In this document: positions 20,472 to 31,669 of the stretch, one piece after another
Position numbering within the stretch: position 1 is the stretch's first letter
Layout: every line of letters starts with the position of its first letter
DNA from: Clavaria fumosa
Lineage: Eukaryota; Basidiomycota; Agaricomycetes; Agaricales; Clavariaceae
NCBI GenBank assembly: GCA_951802425.1
Contig: OX637798.1
Coordinates: 62,001-126,000, forward strand
Reading direction: 5' to 3'
Length of the DNA stretch: 64,000 bases
The notes under the pieces: generated by a model
Database searches by the model: none
What the model saw: the letters and a program-made list of their open reading frames with translations, nothing else
What the model was told of the DNA's origin: nothing
Program-made: the position numbers and the translations under genes

Positions 20472-21313
20472 TGTTAAGATCTGATTCTTTGCTTCAAAGC
20501 AGGAGTAGGAGGGGTAGTGTAGAGGAGACCAAAAAGGAGGGTGGCAAAGGCGAAGCCGGAGCGGAGCGGAGTCCGGTCGGAGTCCGGATCGGAGTTGCGC
20601 AAGGACTTCTCCTCTACACAAAGGAGAAGGACTAGAAGGAGGTCAAAGGTGTTGGGACTATGGCCTCAACTTATGGGTTGTGCCACCACGTGTATATGTG
20701 TCCCAATTTAACCTTGCTGGTACTTTGCTTTCCAGGACAAGGAAGGATGAAGTCCGAAGGGAAATCGCCTGGAGTCCGTTGGAGTCCGCCGGAGTTTTGC
20801 GGAACTTGTCGGGACTGTCAAGAACAGTGAGGACGAAGTCGCTTAACGCACAGACCAAGTGACAAGGACCAGAAATAATGTTAATATTCGAACTGAGGAT
20901 CATGGAGATACATGGGGGCTTATATGCTACTAGGGTAGGGCATAGGGCAGACTGTGAAACATGAATATATCAAATATGCATAGTAATTTCACCTGAGGAG
21001 TGGGAAGGCATAGATGATACATGTAAGGCAAAGAATAAGTTCCCATGGGTAGTGGGCATTGTCCCAATGGTTACCAACCATGGAATAGCGCCAGGGAACA
21101 TGCTAGAAACAAAGTCCATATGGTCCGAAGGACCGATATCGAAGTCCGACAAAAGTCCGGTCCGGAACTTCAGAGTTGGAGCCGGAGCGGAGATGGAGCG
21201 GAGCGGAGTTTGGGCAGAACTGTGTCGGAGATGCCGGAGATGCTTCGGAGTTGCGTTGGAGGTGCTTCGGAGGTGTTTCGGAGGTGATTAGGTGACTGGA
21301 TAGGACCGTGACA
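20472..21313 (-). repeat. 5' LTR of the non-autonomous element
   Basis: 842 bp, same termini as 9290-10131, followed by the target duplication CAAGG. The sequence just inside (element sense, left of 20472) starts GTATATTCGAAC and shows no TGG-type primer-binding site. Confidence 0.92.
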
Positions 21314-21318
21314 CAAGG

Positions 21319-21532
21319 ACTATGCTGTTAGGATAGGAGCAACAAGGGATCATTCGCAGAAAAACAGTTTAGTCTGTTTAGCATGTTATATGATAGTGGT
21401 CATCATTTAGAGCATCCATGATCAATTTCAAGAGATTTTCACAGTTAGATCTTGTGCTGTGAGGCCTGCAAACTTGTAGGGGTACTTGTGTTGTTTAGGT
21501 TTGTAGGAAGGCAACTGTAGTCCTGGATGTGG
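21319..21532. other. Spacer between duplicated copies A and B
   Basis: AT-rich sequence with no recognised gene. It starts with the ACTATGCTGTTAG continuation of copy A. Confidence 0.6.
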
Positions 21533-21969
21533 CAGAGTAATTGAAACAAAGTCAGGGTGTATTATTCATGCACTATACTCAATCTTTCAATGTGATCCCA
21601 TTTGATTTAGGTGCCACCACAAGTACAAACTTGTGTGAGGATGTGAGAACTGGATTCTGACTATATGCTAGAATTGTTGCTTTGTGGGTGATGGGAGGGG
21701 GGAGAGAGGGATGGAATATGATAGGTATGGGATGGCCCAGTATAGCATTGCAATTGTTTTGGAATCCTATGGTTGGTTTTGATAAACGGGAGAATTTTGA
21801 CTGGGTTAGTCAGCAGCTTTGGCATGCATTGGGAAATGAGTTTTGGGAAAATGTAAACCATGGAAATTGAGGATAAGAAGGGTAGATATAGGCACACAAA
21901 ATTTCAAAAGACTAGCTTGAGTGGTTAGCTTGCAGTGAAAGAAAGCGCAGATACTCCATCTGCACAAGG
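21533..21969. repeat. Duplicated 0.44 kb sequence, copy B (uninterrupted)
   Basis: It matches 8853-9289 and runs straight into ACTATGCTGTTAG. It therefore shows the empty-site form of the insertion at 9290. Confidence 0.85.
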
Positions 21970-21982
21970 ACTATGCTGTTAG

Positions 21983-22504
21983 AATCTCCGTCCGCTCGGG
22001 GACCTAATTTCGCCACAGTGCCCAGTCTGTCATGCTGTTCGTACACTGACAATTGGCACTGAGATGGCAAAGCCCAGTTTTTATTCTGTCTCTTGTTCAC
22101 GTGGCTGGAAAGGGCAGAAAGCAGGCAAGAGTGGCTTGGAGATTACGAGTGGAGGAATTGCGGGCTGGGGGAAGCGCCTCCTGTATGGGACTCCTGCCAG
22201 CTTCTTGACCATCTGGAAGGCCTCCCAAAATTTTTACTACATGTTCTAGGAATTTCTTGCCTTGTACAAATAATTTCTACGTTGTGAAATCATACTTCTG
22301 CTTCATGAATCATTTTTTCTGTCATGTGAACTGTTGTAGTTCAATCATGCATTTGACAGCAGTGACCAAGTTTTTCACATGTTATGTATGAAAAACTATG
22401 ATCATTTTATATTTATCTACACTGTTGCTCAGAGTAACAACAAGCTGTTGAGACTTCATGACACAATGTGAATCTAGTGGCGAGCTTCAGGACAAAGGCT
22501 GCAC
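21983..22504. other. No gene recognised upstream of the KDZ transposase
   Basis: Mixed sequence with short frames only. It may contain the promoter and terminus of the KDZ element; no terminal repeat was identified. Confidence 0.4.
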
Positions 22505-25500
22505 GTGATGAGGCTTCGTTGGTCATGTTCCTGTCTCACCTCATGTGATCATGTGACTTTGTTTAATGTGAAACCAACCATGCATGCAGTCATTTGCAAG
22601 AAAGGAGCAACACGAGCCATAGAGAGGGTTTTGGAGGTTAAGGAGAGGACAAGGGGCAGGAAGGTGGTAGGGAGAGATCAGCCAGTATTCCAAGAAAGGA
22701 GGGCTGTATCTCAATCACCATCAAAGAAACGAGGCAGAGAGATAAGTCCTGAAGCCTTGGCTTCAATGACTTTGGAATTTGAGACACCAAAAAGTCCTAC
22801 TCCCAAACGTTTGCGGAAGGGAAAGGTGTGCAAACCAAACACACTGTATGACCATATGTCTTACTCAAAATTATTTAGACTCAAAATGACTTCCTGCGAG
22901 AGTGGAAAGAGGATGCGTGCAGTCTTCACCTCTCTGCAATAGTTGGACTTAAGGCTCTCCCACATGACTCTAGTTGTGTGGTTTGTGGTGGACCATTAGC
23001 CTTATTTCGTTGTCTTGACTGTTGCCAGGGCCAACAAGTTCTTTGTCACAACTGTTGCCTGGTACAACATCAACATCTTCCTTTCCATCATATACGGAGA
23101 TGGACAGGGAAGTTCTTTGAGAGAGAGGACCTGGGAAATTTAGGACTCCTTATTCACCTTGGACATGATGGGAAACCTTGCCCAACACTCTTTGCCAGTT
23201 CTGTTCACACCCCTGGGGATGACATCTGGGAGGATGATCTTGTTCACGAGGGAGAATCAGAAGGGGACATACAACCAGATGTTGAGGATGGTGCATTTCA
23301 GAGGGGAAAAAGCATGGTGTTTGTGACTACCTCAGGAATCTACAAGCATCAAGTGCAATGGTGTAATTGTGAAGATGCCCTACCAGCACACATGCAGCTG
23401 CTTTGTATGCGATTTTTCCCATCTACCCTCAAGAGGCCCTCCACAGCGTTTACCTTCAATGTCCTTGATCAGTTTCATATTGAAACTTTGGAGTGCCACA
23501 CATCAGCTTGTAATTTCTACACCAAGCTGCAGAGAATAACATACAACAGGCTTCCTTCACTTGTTCCAGTATGTATATCACACATGGAAAGTCTCTTTGA
23601 AAAATTATTGATTATCTTTTTCCAGGATCGTTACCGAGAACTCATGAGGGTATCAAGGGAGTGGAGGTACCTCAAGTCCTTGAAGCGGACAGGCGTTGCA
23701 CATAACCCCAACCAGATGCAAAAACCTGGAGATTTGGCACTCTTTTGTCCCAGTTGTCCTCAACCTGGAATAAATGTCTCAGAGCATGAAGTCAAACATG
23801 CAGAAGACCCGTAAGTAATTTCACATCTTGTGAAGATGTTCAGAGTAACAGGAGCATATAGATCCATCTATGAACCATCAATTGTTGCAGATGGCAATTT
23901 CAAACTGGAAAATGTTGTAACTAAGAAGCCAGAGGAGGATGTCTATCTCAGTGATGGATGAGGTTATATGGTTGAAGATGCAGTATATCAGGAACATATT
24001 AAGGCATCTATTGAGATAAAACAGGTCCAAATTTCCTGCATTATTTCCTCTATAGTTATTGACAATTCACTTTCAGAAGTCTAAATGTCACAACCACCGT
24101 GCAATAACCCAAGCAAATGGACACAGTGGATTGCAAAGAAACCATTTACTTGCTACTGGAGTGGCTGCATCTGCATGTGGACGCCATGGCTGTTTCTATC
24201 CTCATAGTGTAGTGGATCTCCAAAAAGGAGAGAGGTGTGTGGGGAATGCCATTGAATTCTGTTCTCCCAATTGACATTGCCAAAGACAGATGAACATTGA
24301 CTATTCTTTCTGTCAGGCTCTTAAGCAAGTCTTACTTGCCAAGAGAGTCATTTTTGTATATGATGTTGGATGTGAGTGGCACATCAATTTTCAGCAGCGA
24401 GTTGATGCCAGTGGGCACTTGTATGTGCGGGAGGATCTTGAAGTGATAACTGCAGTTGGAAAATTCCACTTAGGTGCTCACATCCAAAAATGTTTTGCAC
24501 AGTTCTCTTTGAACTTTGTGCAAGGTGTGGGGCAGTTGGATGGGGAAGTATTGGAAAGCCTTTGGTCATCACTTAATAAGGCAGCAAGCCATACAAGGGG
24601 CATGTCTCAACCACATCGGCAGGAGATACTGGACAGCTACATGCAGGATTCCAATTGGAAGAAAATGTCTAGAGCATGTAAGCAAATCCCCATATTCTCA
24701 CATGTGTCTTTGCTGATGACTTGGCACAGCACAATCTATTGTCACCAAGTTAAAAAAAGCAATGACTGAAAGAGAGGACAAGAAGTTAGCCCTGGATGAG
24801 TTGACAAAACGGCTTGAACCAACATTGGTATTAGAATGGAAGGACCTAGAGGAGAAGGCAATGACTCAACAGGGAGATGCTCTTTCGGTGTACGATGTCA
24901 CAAATGTGAAAGGCCAGTACTTGGAAAACATATCTATAGTTGCTATATTGCCTGGCTAATGGCATACACTTTTACACAGAACCAGGTTGTGCTGAGGTTC
25001 TACTGGAGCTTTCTCAAAAACATCGTGCTGCTGGAAATCTATCTGGCATATCTAATCTCTTGGCTCTAGGATTGAGCATAGAAGCCACTCAGTGAGTCGT
25101 ATTGCAAAGTTCCATTGCCTGTCATTCACAACAAAATAGGGCCTCTTTGGTTGCCTATACACAGTCTTTGAGGCAACCCTCACTCTCTGATAAAAAGGAG
25201 TTGGAGGAAAAGTGAAGGCGCCTCCAGATTGAGATCAGCAAATATGAGAAGAAATGGGCCACTTTATCTCTCTTTGAAGAAGCCATTGAACTGCAGGCAA
25301 ACCATTCATCTCAGCTCGATGAAGAAGTCAGTGTCGATGTTGCTGCTTCTGATGATGAGGAAGATGTAGTAGTACAGCCCGAGGCTGTGACACTATTTCT
25401 GCCCTCCAATTTGTCCAAAGAAGTTCGGCAATTACATAACTTGAATGAGATGGGGAACTGGGAGGCAAAGCTTCGCATAGGGCAGATGAATGATGCTTTA

Positions 25501-26194
25501 CGGCGGCTCAGGATTGCTTTGGGTGAGAAGTCTATGATATATAGGGCAAATGTAAGTTTTAGCTCTGCTGTCATTGACGATCTAACTGCCATTAGGTCCA
25601 AAATGCTCGCAGCCAGAAAACTTCAACACGAGCATGGAGCCAGGTGAAGCAGATGGAGTCAAGAGTCCAGCAGGCAGTACAAGATTACAAGCGGGCTAAG
25701 TCTGCTTTATGCAGATTGGGTGTTACAGAGCCAACATTCAATGACATCACCAAGGAAGACTTGAAGATGCCAGGTGATATCATAGAAGAAAATAGGTTTG
25801 GACAGCAATCAGACAAACTACCATGGTTTTGGAGATTGGATGTCAATGTGGAAGGAGAGCAGAGTGAGCAAATGAAGGAATGTAAGTGACAAATCATTAA
25901 TATGCATGAAATGTCTGGCAACTTTGATTAGTCTACAGAGTCAACTGGTTGAGAGCAAGTGCACGATTTCAGAGATGGGATGAGGAAGTCAACTTGCTAA
26001 AACATGAGATGCAATGGACAGTAGCCTTCTTCAGGCATAGGAAAGAGGAGTGGATGAGACTGGGAGAGATGGAAGAGGCAAAGAGTGGTTTGACATGCTA
26101 CGCATTCAGGCAGGCAAATGTATGGGAGCAATTTGAGCAAGAAGCAGAGGATTTATGTGATAAGGCAACCACTATGGTTAGTGGAGGAGGCTAG
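22505..26194 (+). pseudogene. CxC2-KDZ transposase (Kyakuja-Dileera-Zisupton) pseudogene
   Basis: Starting near ATG 22580, a basic N-terminal region precedes the CxC2 cysteine cluster (about 22975-23190: CVVCGGP, CLDCCQG, CHNCC, then PFHHIRRW and LGLLIHLGHDG). The KDZ domain follows: GIYKHQVQWC, a 23620-23815 segment ending in CPSCPQPG, HGCFYPHSVVDLQKGER (about 24185), then after an intron VYDVGCEWHINF, HLGAHIQKCF and GEVLESLWSSLN. The C-terminal helical part ends near 26194 with WLRASARFQRWDEE...KHEMQWTV. Several GT-AG introns fit. In-frame TGA codons at 23959-23961 and 25213-25215 and an unresolved frame change near 22860-22885 indicate inactivation. The family is a eukaryotic DNA transposon lineage expanded in mushrooms. 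Confidence 0.85.
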
Positions 26195-26229
26195 ATTTTC
26201 TCATACCTGTTCAGTGTAGTAGATCAAGG

Positions 26230-29200
26230 GTGAATGAATTTGCTCAGGATTATTCTGGCATTGTCTGGCATGCTTAATGGCTCATGAAAGTTCTGGAGCC
26301 ATGCCTAATGGCTGATGAATATTCTGCCATTGTCTGGCGGAGCTGGGCAAGATGGCTAACAAATATTCTGGTATAGTCTGGTGGAGCCATGTTTAATGGC
26401 TGATGAATATTCTGGCAATGTCTGGCGGAGCTATGCCAAATGGTGGCTGAATATTCTAGCATAGTCCGGCGGAGCTATGCTCAATGGTTGATGAATATTC
26501 TCGCAATGTTCGGAAGAGCTATGCCAAATGGTGGCTGAATATTCTAGCATAGTCTGGCGGAGCTAGTCATAATGGCTAACAAATATTCTGGCAATGTATG
26601 GCGGAGCTATGCCAAATGGTGGCTGAATATTCTAGCATAGTCCGGCGGAGCTATGCTCAATGGTTGATGAATATTCTCGCAATGTTCGGCGGAGCTATGC
26701 CAAATAGTTGCAGAATATTCTAGCATAGTCCAGCGAAGCTAGTCATAATGGCTAAGAAATATTCTGGCAATGTTCGGCGGAGCTATGCCAAATGGTGGCT
26801 GAATATTCTGGCATAGTCCAGCGGAGCTGGTTGTAATGGCTAACAAATATTCTGGCAATGTCTGGCAGAGCTATGCCAAATGGTGGCTGAATATTCTAGC
26901 ATAGTCCGGCAGAGCTATGCTCAATGGTTGATGGATATTCTTGCAATGTTCGGCGGAGCTATGCCAAATGGTGGCTGAATATTCTAGCATAGTCCGGCGG
27001 AGCTATGCTCAATGGTTGATGGATATTCTCGCAATGTTTGGCAGAGCTATGCCAAATAGTTGCAGAATATTCTAGCATAGTCCAGCGGAGCTAGTCATAA
27101 TGGCTAAGAAATATTCTGGCAATGTACAGCGGAGCTATGCCAAATGGTGGCTGAATATTCTAGCATAGTCCGGCGGAGCTGGTTGTAATGGCTAACAAAT
27201 ATTCTGGCAATTGTCAGGACCCATTCATTTTTCCTTGCCCAAGCCGACTTCACCCACATCCATGAGCTTCCCGACGACCCTCTACAACCTCGCGAGTCCC
27301 TCTACACACTTCCGGGACCCGCTGTCTCCTTCCGGAAGCCTCTCCAACCTCCCCCGCACTCACACGACACTCGCGACCACCATGCTGTACTCGCGACGCT
27401 TCCTACTACTTCACCCTACGCGCATACTTCGCCCGGATCCACCAATCCTACGCGTGACACACTGATACGCGTCTACTTCCACCAACACGTGACTTGCCAA
27501 GCGGCACCCCCGGCGCTACCACTACCAGCACCAATGCGTTACCAGCGTTACCCACGTGACTACCCGCCCATAGGTCACCTGCGTCACTAGCGTCACCCAC
27601 GTGATCGCTCTTATGATCTTGCGACCTTAACACTCAAACGCGCCACCAACAGTCAGCTGTATATACACTTCAAATATGCGTCCCTTCTTCCTCTCAGTCG
27701 TCTATAATTACGTTACTTATGATCCGAGAATCCCTCCGTAGTTATAGCGACGTATATACTTATTTAACTAGGTCGCGACCCATGACAGGTCATCTTCGCG
27801 ACCTTACCTATGCATACCTAACCCCTCGCAACCTTAGTAGAATATGTGCCCAGTCACTTTACGACTAAACATACCCTGTATTACTATAGTCTTGTCGCCT
27901 GGCGACCTCTTTACTTTCCCTTTTTCGTTATACTCTCTGTACGCACGTATATAAGTCTCGCATGTACTTCTCGTACTGTAGACTTGATATTGACGCACAT
28001 TGGTTTAAGCTTGAGGCTAGTACGCCCTTTGAGCTTGGAACCATCGCAATTGATAGGTCTTGTCTCTCTTGGTGACCACAAGATCGCCAAGACACACTCT
28101 ACTCTGTCCTAATTCACCCTCTGCGCTCGTAGAACTCACGCGATCTAAGTATTCTCTATTATTCGTCTTGGTACTGATCTTAGAACCCTACAGGTTCACC
28201 CGTCAGTTGGCAAAGTCATCGCCTTCACCGACACATTCCTCAACACCGTCGCAACCACCGCAACCCTTCCAACATTGTCTATTTCTTTCACCTCATCTTT
28301 TTCCTTCTCTACGCTTTGTCGGTCGACCTCGCGACCTTCTCAGCGTTGTCACTTTCTCCCACCTCGTCTATTTCTTTTTTCACGCTTCGTTGGTCGACTT
28401 CGCGACCCTCTCAGCATCACCCATTTCCCCCCTCCTTGTCAATTTCCTCCTTTACACTTCGTCTACCGACTTCGCGACCTTCCGGGACCGAGCATTCTCG
28501 ACTGTGCTCTACAGTTGATTGGTCTTAGCGAGTTTCCAGCATAGGTCACCAACAAGTCGATCTCCGGCACTACTATCGAGACGGGACAGGCCCTAACAGC
28601 AATGTCCGGCGGAGCTATGCCAAATGGTGGCTGAATATTCTAGCATAGTCTGGCGGAGCTGGTCATAATGGCTAACAAATATTCTAGCATGGTCCGGTGG
28701 AGCTATGCCAAATGGTTGCAGAATATTCTAGCATAGTCTGGCGGGGCTATGCCAAATGGTGGCAGAATATTCTAGCATAGTCTGGCGGGGCTATGCCAAA
28801 TGGTGGCAGAATATTCTAGCATAGTCCGGCGGAGCTATGCTCAATGGTTGATGAATATTCTCACAATGTTCGGCGGAGCTATGCCAAATGGTGGCTGAAT
28901 ATTCTAGCATAGTCCGGTGGAGCTATGCTCAATGGTTGATGGATATTCTCGCAATGTTTGGCAGAGCTATGCCAAATGGTGGCTGAATATTCTAGCATAG
29001 TCCGGCGGAGCTGGTTGTAATGGCTAACAAATATTCTGGCAATGTCCGGCGGAGCTATGCCAAATGGTGGCAGAATATTCTAGCATAGTCTGGCGGAGCT
29101 GGTCGTAATGGCTAACAAATATTCTAGCATAGTCCGGCCAGGCTATGCTCAATGGTTGATGAATATTCTCGCAATGTTTGGCGGAGCTATGCCAAATGGT

Positions 29201-29505
29201 GGCTGAATATTCTAGCATAGTCTGGCGGAGCTGGTTGTAATGGCTAACAAATATTCTAGCATAGTCTGGCAGGGCTATGCCAAATGGTTGCAGAATATTC
29301 TAGCATAGTCCGGCAGAGCTGGTCGTAATGGCTAACAAATATTCTGGCAATGTCCGGCGGAGCCATGCTAAATGGTGGTTGAATATTCTGGCATGGTCTG
29401 GCGGAGCTATGCCTAATGGTTGATGAATATTCTCGCAATGTTCGGCAGAGCTTGTTGTGATGGCTAATGAATATTTTTGCATTGTCCGGCGGAGCTGAGC
29501 CCATG
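26230..29505. repeat. 44-bp minisatellite (GGCGGAGCTATGCCAAATGG units)
   Basis: About forty degenerate units alternate between ...GGCGGAGCTATGCCAAATGGTGGCTGAATATTCTAGCATAGTC-like and ...GGTTGTAATGGCTAACAAATATTCTGGCAATG-like forms. The array is interrupted by the solo LTR 27212-28598. All frames through it are repeat translations. The function is unknown. Confidence 0.85.
27212..28598 (+). mobile_element. Solo LTR (1,387 bp) with 5-bp TSD
   Basis: It runs TGTCAGGACCC...GGCCCTAACA and is flanked by GCAAT (27207-27211 and 28599-28603), which is part of the surrounding minisatellite unit. It matches 1-951 in reverse. A full element must have inserted and then recombined between its LTRs. Confidence 0.92.
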
Positions 29506-29865
29506 CATATGATTATTATTCTTCACTTTCCAGCGGATAGGGTGCAGATGGCAACGGATTATTCCTGTGTTGTCCGGCACCTGATGCTGACTGCTAGGGA
29601 TTATTCATCTCACTCTTGTGGCTGATCTGGGGGTGCCATGTCTGTTGTAGTCAATATCCTTCTGCCGCTTGCAACTGTACTGCATAATGTGAATATCTCC
29701 GCTGGAGTCTGTTGCTACTTCTTTGCCCTAGGATATTCACCCTCCGGTACAGCAACTGTAATTGAAATATCTGACTGAACGATGTGGTCTACCTACAGTC
29801 AGGTATTATTTAAATTGCGGTCACACATTGTCTACCCAAGAGTTATACATCATCCCCTAAGAGTC
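29506..29865. other. No gene recognised
   Basis: Decayed sequence after the minisatellite, with occasional TCCGGC-like unit remnants. No domain or clear repeat. Confidence 0.4.
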
Positions 29866-30095
29866 ATGCATCATGTACCCTATGGCCATGCATCATCCCC
29901 TCCAGGAGTCATGCATCATGTACCCTATGGCCATGCATCATCCCCTCGGAGTCATGCATCATGTACCCTATGACCATGCATCATCTCCCTTTGTGTGATG
30001 CATCCTCACCATTCGCAAACTTACCGTCTTCTATGCGTCACACACTTACTGTAATTACAATAGATTAATGCATTAATTTACTTGAATCGCCTGAG
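29866..30095. repeat. End of an inverted-repeat element (partial copy of 36790-36965)
   Basis: Three GTCATGCATCATGTACCCTA-like units are followed by about 150 bp nearly the same as 36830-36965, ending TTGAATCGCCTGAG at 30095. As in the larger copy, copia coding sequence resumes directly after CCTGAG. Confidence 0.7.
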
Positions 30096-30179
30096 GCTGC
30101 AGATGCCTTCACCAAGGGATTGTCACGACCAAAGCATGAGGCATTCGTGAAGACGATGGGATTGATGTTGCCCGCATAA
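30096..30179 (+). pseudogene. Copia Pol C-terminal remnant
   Basis: The frame reads AADAFTKGLSRPKHEAFVK and ends at TAA 30177-30179. This is the ADxFTK...H..F motif at the very end of Ty1/copia RNase H. Everything upstream is missing. Confidence 0.75.
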
Positions 30180-30192
30180 GTTCGAGTGGGCG

Positions 30193-30488
30193 TGTTGGAT
30201 ATGGGAGGTTCGCCCATATTGGGCAACATTACGTAACATACATATTACCTGACACTCGCACCACTTAACCTCAGTTCTCTCTTTCGAGACTGAGGTATGA
30301 CTCCCATTACATTCACTATATCAGTCCTAACTAATAGCCTGTCCTTAGATTTAGCTTACTGTCTTTACAGGCAAATGAATTTAGTTCTCTCTTTCAAGAC
30401 TGAGATTTAGCTTACTGTCTTTACAGTTAACCACTGCCAGACAGACACCTCGCTATACCACAATGTATTGCTTGCCCCAATGCCACTC
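30193..30488 (+). repeat. Copia 3' LTR remnant
   Basis: TGTTGGATATGGG starts 13 bp after the copia stop and begins with a small hairpin (TATGGG/CCCATA). Further in, TTTAGCTTACTGTCTTTACAG is repeated. The right end could not be set because no matching CA terminus or target duplication was found. Confidence 0.45.
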
Positions 30489-30496
30489 GACACAAG

Positions 30497-31661
30497 TAGT
30501 GATGGACACGGCCCGGCTTTGGGCCGTCAGCTGGGCCGGGCCAGGCCCATTTAGGCTGGGCCGGCTGGTCGGCTTCTGGAGGCTTTTGGCCCGGCCCAGA
30601 CATTTCCAAGCCCTGAGCCGGGCCGTGAGGCCGGGGCTGATACGAAGTGGGGGCTCACAGCTTCACATGCTGGCGCTGCCCGTAATCATGCCTCTTCGAA
30701 GGACCCGACACCACCCGCTGGTCCAGTGTGGACGGCTGTGGCCAAGACTCAACCGGCAAAGAAGAGCATGAAGGAGATCCAAGAGGAAGAGGAAAAGCGC
30801 AAGAAGTTGGGCCTGAAGGAAGCGGTCACGTCGGCCGCAGCACGAAGGCTACATGGGGAGGCTCCGACAAAGGTTTGTTGGAGTCTTCATCCTACATACA
30901 AGATTCTCGACTTACGCGGTTCTCTTACAGTCCATAGCTTCGCAGATGGCCGGGGGCACTTGGACGACTGTAGGAATGGGAGGAAAGCCATCTGTGCCTG
31001 TCGCTTCATCTAAACCTCCAGTCGCTCCATCTGCGTCAACTGCGAACACCGCATCCACCGGCTCGATGCGAGCGAATGGTTCCACGACGAACCGGTCGAC
31101 GCCAAGTCCAGTGATTGTCAAACCTATTCAAGCGTCGTCGGGCAAGGCCGAAGACTTCCCCATCCTGCCTTCACATGAGTTCCTCAAATGGTTGACTGAT
31201 TCGCTCAAGGGTCTCAACAACACCGTCAACAGTGTGTAGCTGCGACGCTTTGCATCCGAATTCGTTACCAAGCGGAAAGCAGATGCTGCTTCCCATCCCA
31301 GAGGCGCGAGCACTGGGGGCAGCGCGGCAAAACCAATATCCACAGCCGACGTAGTCAAGGCGCAGCCCAAGCCAACGCAACCGGAGTGGGGTGGGTTCAA
31401 GGTGGTGAACAAGAAGAAGAAGGGTGGTCGGGCATTGTTGAGGATGACAGCAAAGATGTCGTGATAGACTTGGACTGATCTTTTTTGTGCATATACATGT
31501 ACAGTATTGGTCTTATACAAAAGCCCGGCCTGGGCCGGGCCAAGCCAGACCTAAGCCAATATAAAGGGCTTTGGCCCGGCCCAGATATTCTGAAAGCCGG
31601 AGCCCTCTGAGGCCAGGCCAAAGCCCCGGCTTCCAGGCCAAGCCGGGCTGGAACATCACTA
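30497..31661. mobile_element. hAT-like Pack element carrying a GYF-gene fragment
   Basis: The termini TAGTGATG (30497) and CATCACTA (31654-31661) are flanked by a perfect 8-bp duplication GACACAAG (30489-30496 and 31662-31669), the hAT signature. Subterminal arms of about 140 bp are inverted GGCCCGGCC-type repeats (30505-30640 and 31520-31650). The interior holds host coding sequence instead of a transposase, so the element is non-autonomous and must be moved in trans. Confidence 0.88.
30641..31478 (+). pseudogene. C-terminal fragment of a GYF-domain (Smy2/GIGYF-like) protein gene
   Basis: The reading WGLTASHAG...GPVWTAVAKT...KKSMKEIQEEEE is followed by a putative retained intron (GTTTGTTGG...TTACAG, about 30873-30929). 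Then come GGTWTTVGMGGK, EDFPILPSHEFLKWLTDSLKG and, after a deletion near 31237, RRFASEFVTKRKADAA and FKVVNKKKKGG. This order matches the C-terminus of fungal GYF-domain proteins, which act in translational control. The GYF domain itself is absent. A frameshift lies near 31430, and the native-looking acidic end and stop fall at 31478. Intron retention indicates capture from DNA rather than mRNA. Confidence 0.75.
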
Positions 31662-31669
31662 GACACAAG

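Larger units (their letters stand above)
9290..21313 (-). mobile_element. Non-autonomous LTR retroelement (LARD-like), interrupted by a nested chromovirus
   Basis: Two 842-bp direct repeats (9290-10131 and 20472-21313) both run TGTTAAG...GTGACA on the plus strand and are flanked by the 5-bp duplication CAAGG (9285-9289 and 21314-21318). In element orientation (minus) the LTR starts TGTCACGGTCC and a polypurine tract sits next to the left LTR, so the left is the 3' LTR. Removing the nested element leaves about 2.5 kb of internal sequence without gag or pol. It must rely on another element's proteins. I count 13 differences between the LTRs. Confidence 0.92.

Noticed and set aside
26230..29505. 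CRISPR-like repeat array
   Set aside because: Head-to-tail minisatellite units without unique spacers in a eukaryotic genome. The same reason applies to 49035-49271 and 56256-59560.
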